Shown here piece by piece: positions 33,228-42,726 of a DNA stretch of 64,000 bases (positions are counted from its first letter, which is position 1; every line of letters starts with the position of its first letter). The notes below the pieces were generated by a model. It was not told the origin of the DNA. It saw nothing but the letters and a program-made list of their open reading frames with translations, and made no database searches. Made by a program: the position numbers and the translations under genes. The DNA is from Symsagittifera roscoffensis (taxonomy: Eukaryota; Xenacoelomorpha; Acoela; Convolutidae), in contig NC_087063.1 of the NCBI RefSeq assembly GCF_963678635.1, positions 10,694,386 to 10,758,385 on the forward strand, in the 5' to 3' direction.

Positions 33228-35833
33228 AATTATTAATTTTTCTCCAACTCCTTTTTCTAGTAATCTCAAATCAAAACATAAACCCTTCCCCTCGTACAGG
33301 ACCACAAGATTTATTAGTAACACATTACGATTGTGAAGAAAATGAACAAAAAACACTACACAAATATGCAATAAATCAAGTATCACAATGTGAAACAGAA
33401 CCACAAGCTATAGAAACCACAGATGTAATAGCAACACTCTATTCAAAAGCCCGAGCAACAACAGTTACAGGTTATAAATTCACAGCAACATTTTCCGAAA
33501 AGAAAGTACATTGTTCACAAGTCTCGAACGGAAACAAAAACCGACTTGACCATGAATCATTCTATCAGAGTAATATCGAACGTCTTTTACATCTCAATCC
33601 CGACGATTGTAAAAATGAATTACTTAGACTAAACATCACACAAAATAAAAACTCCGCAAGAAAGTTAGTTAACTTTCAAGTTTTTTCAGACTCTGTACAT
33701 CAATCACAACTTGAAAGACACCGAGGACATATAAAACTAGACGAAAAATACCCGTATAACGGCGCACACGGACGATTAACCTATGACCTACACGATAAAC
33801 ATTGGATACCACACATTGGTATAAATGACCCATCAAACTGCAAAGCAGACACAAAAAATAAAGGATACCAAGAAATAATGTTTTTCGATTGGAAAATACA
33901 ACTCGAAAAAATACAACTAACACGAGATTTATCAGATAATACAATGATCTATCAAGGAATCCGATTACCTTGTAAAAATGATCAAGGTTATTGCGACCCT
34001 ACAACGAGAACACAAGCAACCATTGTTTGGTTCCCCGAAGATACATGTACAACATTTCAAGTAGCAAAAATACACGCTCGTATGATAAAATTTCACGAAA
34101 AATATTTTATACAATCAATTCCATATGAACAAGTCCATCCATCACGAAAACTAAGTTCTAATTTTAGAAACATAGACAATATAGAAAATAAATTGACACG
34201 TTTTCAAATATATCAAGAAACAGAACTTGCATGTAAATACAGGAATCCACTTCACAGAACACAATACTCTGAAATATTAGTTGAATACGAAAAAGGATTC
34301 GACATGACCACTGGAAAAGTAAAAATCGACCCATATGCCACAGGTCATCCTCTAAACGAAGGAACATCCTATATACCAGTTAATTTTGAAAAAAGCAACG
34401 GACAACCTGGTGGACATCTAAAACCCCATGACACCAGAAGCACACGCTTACAAGAATTATCACTAATGAATACTACATATTTCGGTAATATCCACTATGA
34501 TATTCATTTAGATATGAAACTAGATTATACAATTAGCCGAATTTTTCAAGAAATGTCACTCTCCGAATTAGAAACACTACACCAACTATGCGAATTAGAA
34601 CGAACACAGATATTACAATCACTTGCACTAGCAGTATTAAAAATACCCTATGCAGGATACTTATTATCTGGAAATAGATCAAATTTTTTAGACTATGAAG
34701 GAAACATCTTATGGTTTTATACTTGTACTAAAAAAGTATCACCACTATACGTTTTTGAAGATAAACGATGTTATAAAAGAATCCCTATCTTTTATAAGAA
34801 TAAGGTACATTTCGTGGATACACTTTCACGAAGAACCTATTTCTGGGATACCGCAGTCCCATGTGGATCAGAAAACAGCCACAATGTAGTACAACTAAAC
34901 CCTGATGAAAATAAATATTATCTTCTCACTCCATATCCCACATTAATGCAATCACTCAAAAAATTTTCACCAGAAAGCATTCGCGCTATCGCTCGAAACC
35001 CAAATATAGACTTACAATCAATAGGAATCTATTCAAAATCAGATATTCAACATCACATTAGAACACAACAATTCCAAGAATTATTAACACAAATGGACAC
35101 TATACAAAGACAATCAATAGACCAAAATTTACGCAAACTTGCAGAAACCGCAGGATTTGCCGATATCTACACGCAAGACTATAGCGGATATTTTAAAGAC
35201 ATTAAAGATTATATATATCTAAACGGTGAAAAGTACCGTCCCCAAGATATATCACCAATCAACATTTTTAGCTTTGTTACACTCAAAAATGAGATCCTCG
35301 ATTTTCTAGGATGGCCCTACTACATCTTAGAAAAATTGACTATTTTATACGCAATGTTTAACTTTATTGGATTTCTTTTCTCACTCCTAAAAGGAATCTA
35401 CAACACATGTGCTATACACACACAAGTAAACAGACAAGCAAGCGTAGCACGCATACTCTTTGCAGGATTTTTTGGAATCTTTTCTACATCTATAAACAAA
35501 ATTCTTTTAGACGCACAAATAAAAGAATATAACACAAAAATAGCAACACGACAAAATACATACGACGAAGAACATAACAATGTAGACATAACGCCAACGG
35601 CACCACAATTACCACCCCTACCAAATAACCATCCACTATCCCTAGTCCCACGAAATTTTCGAAATTTAGCCATCACACATAATCCAAATTTTCGACTCAC
35701 CACATCACAAAGTCCCATTCAACATATAATGACACACCAGTCACAAGATCAAAATACTTATGAACAAATTATTGAACAACCCCATACCACCGCTTTTCAG
35801 TCTCAAAATAATCATTTTTTTAGCCCACGATGA
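33215..35833 (+). CDS. Envelope-like glycoprotein (872 aa)
   Basis: ATG at 33215 followed by a signal peptide (about residues 1-18, ILKLLIFLQLLFLVIS). There is a cysteine-rich ectodomain with several N-glycosylation sequons, one hydrophobic segment at about 704-732 (LTILYAMFNFIGFLFSLL), a second at about 745-768, and a tail of about 100 residues. The spacing of ectodomain cysteines and a W-x-P-x-x-x-C element near residue 275 recall the class III-type glycoproteins of chuviruses and env genes captured from them. That assignment is from pattern only. It would mediate cell entry. The frame is unbroken, and overlaps with both neighbours suggest a compact env cassette. Confidence 0.8.
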   Translation: MYILKLLIFLQLLFLVISNQNINPSPRTGPQDLLVTHYDCEENEQKTLHKYAINQVSQCETEPQAIETTDVIATLYSKARATTVTGYKFTATFSEKKVHCSQVSNGNKNRLDHESFYQSNIERLLHLNPDDCKNELLRLNITQNKNSARKLVNFQVFSDSVHQSQLERHRGHIKLDEKYPYNGAHGRLTYDLHDKHWIPHIGINDPSNCKADTKNKGYQEIMFFDWKIQLEKIQLTRDLSDNTMIYQGIRLPCKNDQGYCDPTTRTQATIVWFPEDTCTTFQVAKIHARMIKFHEKYFIQSIPYEQVHPSRKLSSNFRNIDNIENKLTRFQIYQETELACKYRNPLHRTQYSEILVEYEKGFDMTTGKVKIDPYATGHPLNEGTSYIPVNFEKSNGQPGGHLKPHDTRSTRLQELSLMNTTYFGNIHYDIHLDMKLDYTISRIFQEMSLSELETLHQLCELERTQILQSLALAVLKIPYAGYLLSGNRSNFLDYEGNILWFYTCTKKVSPLYVFEDKRCYKRIPIFYKNKVHFVDTLSRRTYFWDTAVPCGSENSHNVVQLNPDENKYYLLTPYPTLMQSLKKFSPESIRAIARNPNIDLQSIGIYSKSDIQHHIRTQQFQELLTQMDTIQRQSIDQNLRKLAETAGFADIYTQDYSGYFKDIKDYIYLNGEKYRPQDISPINIFSFVTLKNEILDFLGWPYYILEKLTILYAMFNFIGFLFSLLKGIYNTCAIHTQVNRQASVARILFAGFFGIFSTSINKILLDAQIKEYNTKIATRQNTYDEEHNNVDITPTAPQLPPLPNNHPLSLVPRNFRNLAITHNPNFRLTTSQSPIQHIMTHQSQDQNTYEQIIEQPHTTAFQSQNNHFFSPR

Positions 35834-36534
35834 GCCGCCAACTTGGATCACTACACCGATCGAATTCCCACCCAACCAATCTTACCTCCCCAATCCCAAT
35901 AATACCACTTTTCGCTTTTCCGCCACCCGATTTTCCATCTAGTAATGTAACATCAGGCATGAATTCCGACACTAATTCACACATCTCAGTTTTATATTCC
36001 ATCTCACAACTCAATAACCCGAATATTGAAACCCCCGATGAATTCGCCGACTCAGAACCATCCCCATCCAATAATTTTCATAACTCTTCTAAATTTTCTC
36101 AACCCCCTTTTCAACCCATATTATCCAATGACCCTGACCCAATCACTCCCACACCCTCTTATGCTTCCCAAGTTACCCCAACCTACTCCTCATACCATTC
36201 TGACCAATCATCTCATTCTCCAGACACCCCCCGAATCTCCCCAGAGCTAGATAATTTTATTACCCTCCAACAACAACCCTACCACCTTAATACCCCAACC
36301 ATAAACCAAATCTCCTCCACTATAAATTCATCCAATCCCCCTACCCCTACACCCTCTTCAAATTATACTGAATCATTAGCACCATCATCCACATCAACTG
36401 AATCTTCACTCAACACTAATAGAGCTTACCGCACTTTTAAAAGAAAGTTCCCCAACCATCCTTTCCCAGCAAAACCAGGAACAGCCCGTGAATACATCAA
36501 CCACCCCAAGCATACTAACACAAAGAATTTTTAG
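35830..36534 (+). CDS. Pro/Ser/Thr-rich ORF coupled to env by ATGA overlap (234 aa)
   Basis: Its ATG shares bases with the envelope stop (ATGA), a layout typical of termination-reinitiation. Composition is rich in Pro, Ser, Thr and Asn, probably disordered, with short acidic motifs (TPDEFADSEPSPS, ISPELDNF). The basic C-terminus is RTFKRKFPNHP. No signal peptide or span. Codon usage is C-richer than env, perhaps from overlapping constraint. Function unknown; an adaptor or regulatory protein is possible. Confidence 0.65.
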   Translation: MSRQLGSLHRSNSHPTNLTSPIPIIPLFAFPPPDFPSSNVTSGMNSDTNSHISVLYSISQLNNPNIETPDEFADSEPSPSNNFHNSSKFSQPPFQPILSNDPDPITPTPSYASQVTPTYSSYHSDQSSHSPDTPRISPELDNFITLQQQPYHLNTPTINQISSTINSSNPPTPTPSSNYTESLAPSSTSTESSLNTNRAYRTFKRKFPNHPFPAKPGTAREYINHPKHTNTKNF

Positions 36535-36623
36535 CCATCACCTTACCCTCATTTCCACAATACACCTTAAACACCCCCCACGACACTAACGAAACACGCA
36601 ACTTTGTAGATGAATACGTTTTA

Positions 36624-37634
36624 ATGCCCACTCTCTCTTGGACCTCATATTATCATTTTACTAACCCTCTTTGCTTACCTTTATCTAACACTCACATCGA
36701 TATAGAGCGAAATACGGACATGCTATATCGACTCACTACACCACTAACCGCTAGACAATTTACTTACGTTGGATATAAAAAATCACTAAAAACACACACT
36801 GCACCTAGAGCTAACGAATATACACTCGAATACTATGATCACAACATCATCAGAGCTAACCAAGATCAATTCTTAGACGACGATCGCTTCGCTAATCCAC
36901 AAATTACCGAAAAATTTTTCATCAAGACACCATATACATTTACACTAAACATCTTCGACCGAAAGTTTGATCACATTATTTCAGAAGCACTAACAGACAC
37001 ACAAGCATACGAAAGTTTTAAAGAACGCTTCCAAATATTTTCACTAACCTTTCATTTCCTTGCACCACACGAAAGAGATTTACACTGCTCACACGATATT
37101 ATGTTGCGCACTAAACAAACCCACACATATAGTTATTATCGCTTCATCCAAAATCACTTTGACCTACACACACCCTCTAGACAACCACACCATCGTTTTC
37201 AATTCATTAATTCCAAATACACTTCACCATTTTTCCTAAATTTCACATATTGTATTAAAGACACTAACCTTCATGGTATTCTTCGTAATTATGACCCCAT
37301 AACCCAAATGTACATCTTCTGTCCCATCACCAAGACCTTCAACGCCGAAGAATCCCGACCCTTCCTTATCCCGCACGAGTTTGTACAACCTATAGAAATC
37401 CCAATTTTAGAATTCATCCACAACACTAAATTCAATCACAAATTATATAATCTAATCCAAAACACACCTTATGAGTTTGCAGTTGGCACTGAAGAACTAA
37501 CCACTATAAAGGCACTTCAATTGCTTTGGCCACTGCTTCAGACTAAAAATATCATCCGCATCTTAGCTAAACTACTAACAACTTCCGATCTCATCCACGA
37601 CATCTTCCCCCACGGTTTTTTCCCCGACGACTAA
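36624..37634 (+). CDS. 336-aa ORF of unknown family, 3' end of accessory block
   Basis: ATG at 36624. The frame is actually open from 36519, overlapping the previous ORF, so a start by -1 recoding or a non-ATG codon is possible. The product is aromatic- and His-rich, probably globular (YGYKK-like, FQIFSLTFHFLAPHERDLHCSHD, LLWPLLQTKN), with no signal peptide or span. No family recognised. Three bases after its stop is a strong donor-like CAG|GTAAGTATG. It could be a captured host gene or a regulatory protein of the element. Confidence 0.7.
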   Translation: MPTLSWTSYYHFTNPLCLPLSNTHIDIERNTDMLYRLTTPLTARQFTYVGYKKSLKTHTAPRANEYTLEYYDHNIIRANQDQFLDDDRFANPQITEKFFIKTPYTFTLNIFDRKFDHIISEALTDTQAYESFKERFQIFSLTFHFLAPHERDLHCSHDIMLRTKQTHTYSYYRFIQNHFDLHTPSRQPHHRFQFINSKYTSPFFLNFTYCIKDTNLHGILRNYDPITQMYIFCPITKTFNAEESRPFLIPHEFVQPIEIPILEFIHNTKFNHKLYNLIQNTPYEFAVGTEELTTIKALQLLWPLLQTKNIIRILAKLLTTSDLIHDIFPHGFFPDD

Positions 37635-37637
37635 CAG

Positions 37638-37715
37638 GTAAGTATGAATTAAATGAATATTACTAACTAATTAAAATATTAAAAACTCACCATACTTTAT
37701 CCATGTTTTCTTTAG
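37638..37715 (+). other. Candidate 78-nt spliceosomal intron inside the element
   Basis: CAG|GTAAGTATG at the 5' side, TACTAAC branch consensus (37661-37667), pyrimidine tract and TTTTCTTTAG at the 3' side, directly after the 336-aa ORF stop. The branch point to AG distance (about 49 nt) is on the long side. If spliced in the genomic RNA it should be lost on retrotransposition, so its presence implies regulated unspliced RNA or another role for the donor. Confidence 0.5.
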
Positions 37716-38372
37716 ATTTTTAGCCTTCATCCGACAATCACCTACAAAAACCACAAAAGACAAATAAAAAATCGCAAATTTCATCAAACAGATTTCAAAA
37801 ATTCTATTAATCTCTTACACTTATAAATTTATAAATTTAATATCAATGCAGTAAATTCATTTATAAAATTTCCCCCACAAGCAGTAAATCTAATTATGAT
37901 GAAAATTTGTAACTTAAAATTCCCCCATAACTAGCAGTAAATTTCCAAATTCTATGCAGTAAATTAATAAAATGCAAATGCAGTACTAACCTTTTGATAT
38001 TCTCATTCATTCGCACAGAAATTCTATCCACACTCGCACTGCTCGCCCACAAAGAATTGTTTAAAATAATGAATTTCAGTTTCAAGTTTTCACACTCAAC
38101 AACTCTAACACACGATAACAAGTTTCAATCTTTCCTTTAACCCGGTTGGAAAGGAATCATATACTAAACAAAACTAACCAACGCAGCTTACTAAATACCA
38201 CAAATCATAGAATAACAGCATGACTAAGAAAAGGAAACCAACGGTACCCAAACCGGATTAACCCAGTTTAAAACTGGATAATTTATTCTTTTGAAGACTA
38301 TTATGAAGTCTAAGAAAGAAATAATAAAACACAAAAAAGTCAAAAGACAAACCCATACCACAAACAATTTGA
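37716..38372 (+). other. 3' non-coding tail, proximal part, with GCAGTAAAT motif cluster
   Basis: GCAGTAAAT occurs exactly four times (about 37848, 37881, 37934, 37956) with a partial fifth (37981) in under 140 nt. It is interleaved with two AATTCCCCCA-type words. No ORF. The spacing is not constant, so this is a motif cluster rather than a simple tandem repeat. Confidence 0.6.
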
Positions 38373-39028
38373 TTTTTGGAAAAAGGACATAACCAACAAG
38401 ACATAAGAAAAACCACAACAAACCCAACATAAAACGTTGTCACAAAACAGGACCCCTCACAAAAACCGCATGAAATCATACTCCCACTCCTGGCCTAACC
38501 CACCAGGAAGGACGTCCTGAGCATGCTCTATAGCCGGCCTAACCCACCGCGCTACATCCACGCTTTGTGACCACACCTCTATTTTTAATAAGAGCTACTC
38601 AAGTGTGAGTAACTCTTCAAAATAACCGAACTAAAACAAAAAGCTTTTGTGAAAACAACTAACTAAAATCATAATTAAAAAATATTAAACTAATAAATAA
38701 ATGTTTTATAAAATGTAAATTACATTATGCAATACATAGATCAGAATACAACACCAAGGACGAACATCTAAAGACAAAACGACCCCACTACACTCGAGAG
38801 AGAATGACCAACCACAATCGATATGCCACTCACAATCACAACTCAAAGGATTTAGAGTACGACTTGACTTCGCAGAAAAGGACTTCATTGAACTAGACCA
38901 ATGACCACCTCGATGTTCAAGTATACGTACAGATCCGAGTAACCAGGCATCCCCTCCACGCACAATCTCCACGCACAATCTCCACAATCTCCACAATCTC
39001 CACGCATCTCCATCTGCACAATCTATAC
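38373..39028 (+). repeat. 656-bp tandem repeat in the element tail, copy 1
   Basis: Begins near TTTTTGGAAAAAG and is repeated 656 bp downstream. It contains two abutting perfect 10-bp palindromes, AGGACGTCCT (38509-38518) and GAGCATGCTC (38519-38528), a CCTGG...CCAGG foldback just before them, GCCGGC just after, and a GAGCTACTC/GAGTAACTC stem (about 38587-38612). Its last 60 nt holds CACAATCTC repeats. Confidence 0.85.
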
Positions 39029-39628
39029 TTTTTGGAAAAAGTACATAACCAACAAGACATAAGTAAGACCACAACAAACCCAACATAAAACGTTGTCACA
39101 TAACAGGACCCCTCACAAAAACCGCATGAAATCATACTCCCACTCCTGGCCTAACCCACCAGGAAGGACGTCCTGAGCATGCTCTATAGCCGGCCTAACC
39201 CACCGCGCTACATCCACGCTTTGTGACCACACCTTTATTTTTAATAAGAGCTACTCAAGGGTGAGTAACTCTTCAAAATAACCGAACTAAAACAAAAAGC
39301 TTTTGTGAAAACAACTAACTAAAATCATTATTAAAAAATATTAAACTAATAAAAGTTTTATAAAATGTAAAATCACATGATGCAATATATAGATCAGAAT
39401 ACAACACCAAGGACGAACATCAAAAGACAAGACGACCCCACTACACTCGAGAGAGAATGACCAACTACAATTGATATGCCGCTCACAACCACAACTCAAA
39501 GGATTTAGAGTACGACTTGACTTCGCAGAAAAGGACTTCATTGAACTAGACCAATGACCACCTCGATGTTCAAGTATACGTACAGATCCGAGTAACCAGG
39601 CATCCCCTCCACGCACAATCTCCACGCC
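39029..39628 (+). repeat. 656-bp tandem repeat in the element tail, copy 2
   Basis: Matches copy 1 with few substitutions up to CCACGCACAATCTCCACG. The paired palindromes are kept exactly at 39165-39184. Antisense frames here (126 and 94 codons) follow from the repeat. Confidence 0.85.
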
Positions 39629-39906
39629 ATTCCCAAGCTAGATCAGACACAAAAGAAGTTCTCCACGAAGAACAGAAAAACCTGACATAGCAAACCATTC
39701 TGAAATCAGATTTGAGTTTGTTGCGAAGACTTAGTCGTTGTCACAAGAAGAACACAACGTCTTATGTCTCTAACTCCAGCTTCCTGGAACTTCCTTAACA
39801 AAAAGGAAACAGAAGAAATATGATGTTCGCCAAATACCAACGTCCATCATCCATCCTTTGAATAGCAGAAGAACTATTCTAAAAAACTCTGTAAAACCCG
39901 GATGGG
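39629..39906 (+). other. Sequence before the 3' LTR, with weak polypurine tract
   Basis: No ORF. The expected polypurine tract before the LTR is poor: only GGATGGG directly abuts the TG. Confidence 0.5.
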
Positions 39907-40316
39907 TGGAACCTGATCTAAACTATATTTTATGATTGGATAAATTAAATGTTTTACCAATGTAAAGTATTTAATATTAACCAATCATGATCCATCTAAC
40001 TAACAACCCACTTATTTGTAAGTGCTGAAATTACTTGTAATTTCAGCACCAGAGAGATTTGAATTTAACTTAGAAATTAGTTGGACTCTCCCGAGTACTT
40101 CAGCAGCCGCAATAAACCAGTATACCCTAGATCTATTGAGCCTAGCAGAGACTAGTTAAACAACCTGAGACTAGATAGTATAAGAGTAAGATTAGGATCG
40201 GTATTAGACTAAGAAGTTGCACGAATCTATCCGGCCGAAAATAAGATAGCGTGACGAGCAGACGGTGTACCCTATCCGAAATTACTCTATGAGTTATACA
40301 CTCCAGTCCTAACTCA
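39907..40316 (+). repeat. 3' LTR
   Basis: 410 bp, TGGAACC...CCTAACTCA, same length as the 5' LTR with about 8 substitutions and no indels. Hairpin at 40022-40049 and AATAAA at 40111-40116. Followed by the target duplication GTAT (40317-40320). Confidence 0.95.
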
Positions 40317-40593
40317 GTATGTAGTGCACCAAAACATTCCAAATCGACTACAGACGAGCCGAAAGTTTTCTCGCGTAAAAATATTACAAAAGACAACATA
40401 CATCACTTAGTTCTTCAGTTGGCGTGGAGAGAGAGGATTAAACGAGGAACAAAACAAATTCAACAAAACAACATTTTTTTAGTATGTTTTATTAATCATC
40501 GTCTTGTGATTTTTTTAAAATATCAATCACATTTGCACTGCCACTTGAGACTACTTCAGTTAGGCGTATCCAAAGATGATTTATAATAAGGTG
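40317..40593. other. DEG/ENaC intron 4 resumes
   Basis: After GTAT the flank shows no recognised gene. Confidence 0.4.
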
Positions 40594-40956
40594 CAGTAGA
40601 GGGGGGGCGGAAACTTTTTCTCAGGGACTCGACCCCCTGCCGACCCAAAGGGTCTCCCATTGTACTATTTTGAGATATCCATTTTTGGCCGACTGACCAT
40701 AAATTTTTTGTTAAGGCGTATTCGGTGCCAATATATACTAATTTTGAGGGGGGAGCGCGCGCCGAAAAAAAAGAGATTTTTTGGTCAAAATTTTCCATAA
40801 AGTGCTCAAAAACGCCTTTATTGGACTGTTTTTTCAAAAGTTTGCCTGCGGCACAGATTTTTGGCCAAAGCAGGGACTAAACCGTGCTTAGGGAGAGCTC
40901 GAAAGAGCAACACAATGGTTGACAAAATTTTCGAAAAAATCCCAGATACACCCCTG
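40594..40956. mobile_element. hAT-type MITE, diverged copy
   Basis: Same internal blocks as 12328-12813 (CTCAGGGACTCGACCCCCTGCCGACCC-like start, GGGGAGCGCGCGCC middle) and ends CAGTAGAGGGGG...ACACCCCTG. No clean 8-bp target duplication, so it is older or edge-damaged. Confidence 0.65.
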
Positions 40957-42334
40957 CTTCATCTACTTGACTTATGATGTTTTATTTCGCTTTTCTTCAT
41001 TGTTTTGTTTCCAAAACTCGTCTTTTCAAAATTGTAAAAAAAAATTAAAATTGGTAGGCTATTTGATTTTATTTTAAAGACAGTTCTTTTTCAATAAAGT
41101 TTTTAAAATTTTGAAATCGAGTAATAAAAATCAAGAGTGTTTTCGAAAGGTACAAAAAACTTTATAAGCAATCATGTTTTCGGCTGGATGCTTTTTTCTA
41201 ACGATTGTTATTTTGCCGCTATGAACAAATAAGACAGCCATCACAGGTTAAACTTCTTTTAAATTTGAGCTCACAACAACAATTTTTTTCACCTTATATA
41301 AAAAATTTCATCAAATGTATTTTTTTAGTTAGAATCGAAATTTGTTTGAAGAAATAAACCACCAAAGCACAAATATTCCATTAATTTCGTTACAAAAATT
41401 GAAACAAGAAAACTCGTAAGAATTACTCGAAAGAGCAAAATGCAATTTGTCTACCGTGAACTCATTTGGTCGACAACATTCAACACAACTTTGCCATTTA
41501 CTGCCTGTAAAAAAGCCATCTTCACGGATTCCATATTAAGCGAAAAATGCAGTTTGTTTCTACTAACTTTTAAAAATACTAACTTGTTTTTACATGAGTA
41601 ACGCTTACGTTTTGAATTTTTTAGGTAAATTTCAAGATTGCTATCACTTTTTTGGTGTTTATGCTTTTTTCTAATGTGTTATTTCCCAAACTCAACTAAA
41701 ATTCATCTTTTCAAAACTGGAAAAAACAATTCAAATTTAGAAGGATACTCGGTTTAATTTTACTCGGTTTAGTTTGTTAATTACGTCTATAATTTCAAAA
41801 TTGAGTGAAATAGTAGAGAAACGTGCAAAGTTTGAAATATTAAAAACATGGCTCCATCATTTTTTTCCAAATATTGTTATATTGACGCTACGAGTAAATA
41901 CGAAAAACAAAAAAAATCCATATGTCTGCGCGTAATAATGCCTCGGATGCTATATTAAACTAAAAATGCACTTTTTATATGATCGGTTTAAAAAAAGATT
42001 ACGTGTTTTTACATGAGGAGCGTTCAATTTTTAAAGTAAATTTAAATATTCCTGTCAATTTTTGGCGTAGTTGACAATACCATTGATAACTAAACTTCCA
42101 TGGTTCCGACTTTCCAAGAAGTGATTGAGAACTTGCGCTCGGATATTTTTTCATCAGGGAATTTTTTATCGGGATGACAAGCTGGAAAACTCGAACATTT
42201 TGATACTGCGTTTTTTTAGGAAGATTAGATGGAGGGAATACACTCATTAAGCGGTCAAAAAGGCCAAAAAAATCAAAAACTGTAAAAAAAACATAAAAAC
42301 TTTTTTTTAAATAATTTTTGTCTCTTGATTTGAG
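40957..42334. other. DEG/ENaC intron 4, distal part
   Basis: AT-rich, containing a poorly preserved hairpin-ended repeat fragment (about 41210-41410, GAGCTCACAAC..., GCACAAATATTCC). No coding. Confidence 0.5.
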
Positions 42335-42726
42335 GAACCTGTATGGGGAGGTGCAGACCACAGTGTAGTTTCACCCGCTTCAACTTAAAAAAGACGGTCA
42401 CAAGTTTCCCGAACCCCGGAATCACCCAATACTCCCACTGGATCGTACCCGACTCCAACATAACCTACGACTACATGCGAAAGAACTACGCCGAGATAAC
42501 TATCAACATGGCCACGATGACTGTAGAACACACTGAAATTCAACCCAAATACGAGATCTTCTCGGCTACGAGTGCGCTCGGCGGACTGCTCGGGTTGTTA
42601 TTCGGGGGGAGCTTGATGACTATCTACGAACTAATTGACCTCCTGGTCACTATTGTCCATGAGATAATGGAACCTTTTCTGCTATTTCGAGGATTCAAAT
42701 TGAAGCGAGTTTCACCATATAAGTGA
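42335..42726 (+). CDS. DEG/ENaC channel, last exon (ectodomain end and TM2)
   Basis: The acceptor TTGATTTGAG|GA gives the phase matching exon 4. It encodes CMGRCRPQC (end of the cysteine-rich domain), a PKYE element and TM2 with SALGGLLGLLFGGSLMTIYE, the GxS-type selectivity filter and the conserved E/D at its cytoplasmic end, then a short basic tail and TGA. Assembled exons give about 520 residues, normal for the family. The exon is separated from exon 4 by 22.5 kb, of which 19.6 kb is the LTR element. Confidence 0.88.

Larger units (their letters stand above)
20742..40316 (+). mobile_element. 19,575-bp env-bearing Ty3/Gypsy-type LTR retroelement
   Basis: Two 410-bp LTRs bracket gag-pol in the order capsid, CCHC, protease, RT, RNase H, integrase (the Metaviridae order), plus five downstream open frames including an envelope-like glycoprotein. 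It lies in sense orientation in the last intron of the DEG/ENaC gene. Typical Ty3/Gypsy elements are 5-10 kb, so this one is about twice to three times the norm. The frame break in RNase H may make this copy defective. The long open frames and about 2% LTR divergence indicate a fairly recent insertion. Confidence 0.95.

Noticed and set aside
38706-39086. Antisense ORF (126 codons) in the retroelement tail, with similar one at 39341-39625
   Set aside because: It lies in the tandem repeat, lacks family traits and its length follows from the low stop density of the complementary strand. Retroviral antisense genes exist but nothing here supports one.
20742-40316. Assignment to a named clade such as larvacean Tor elements or planarian giant elements
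   Set aside because: Size and env recall both, but I cannot place the RT without a tree, so no clade or species is claimed.
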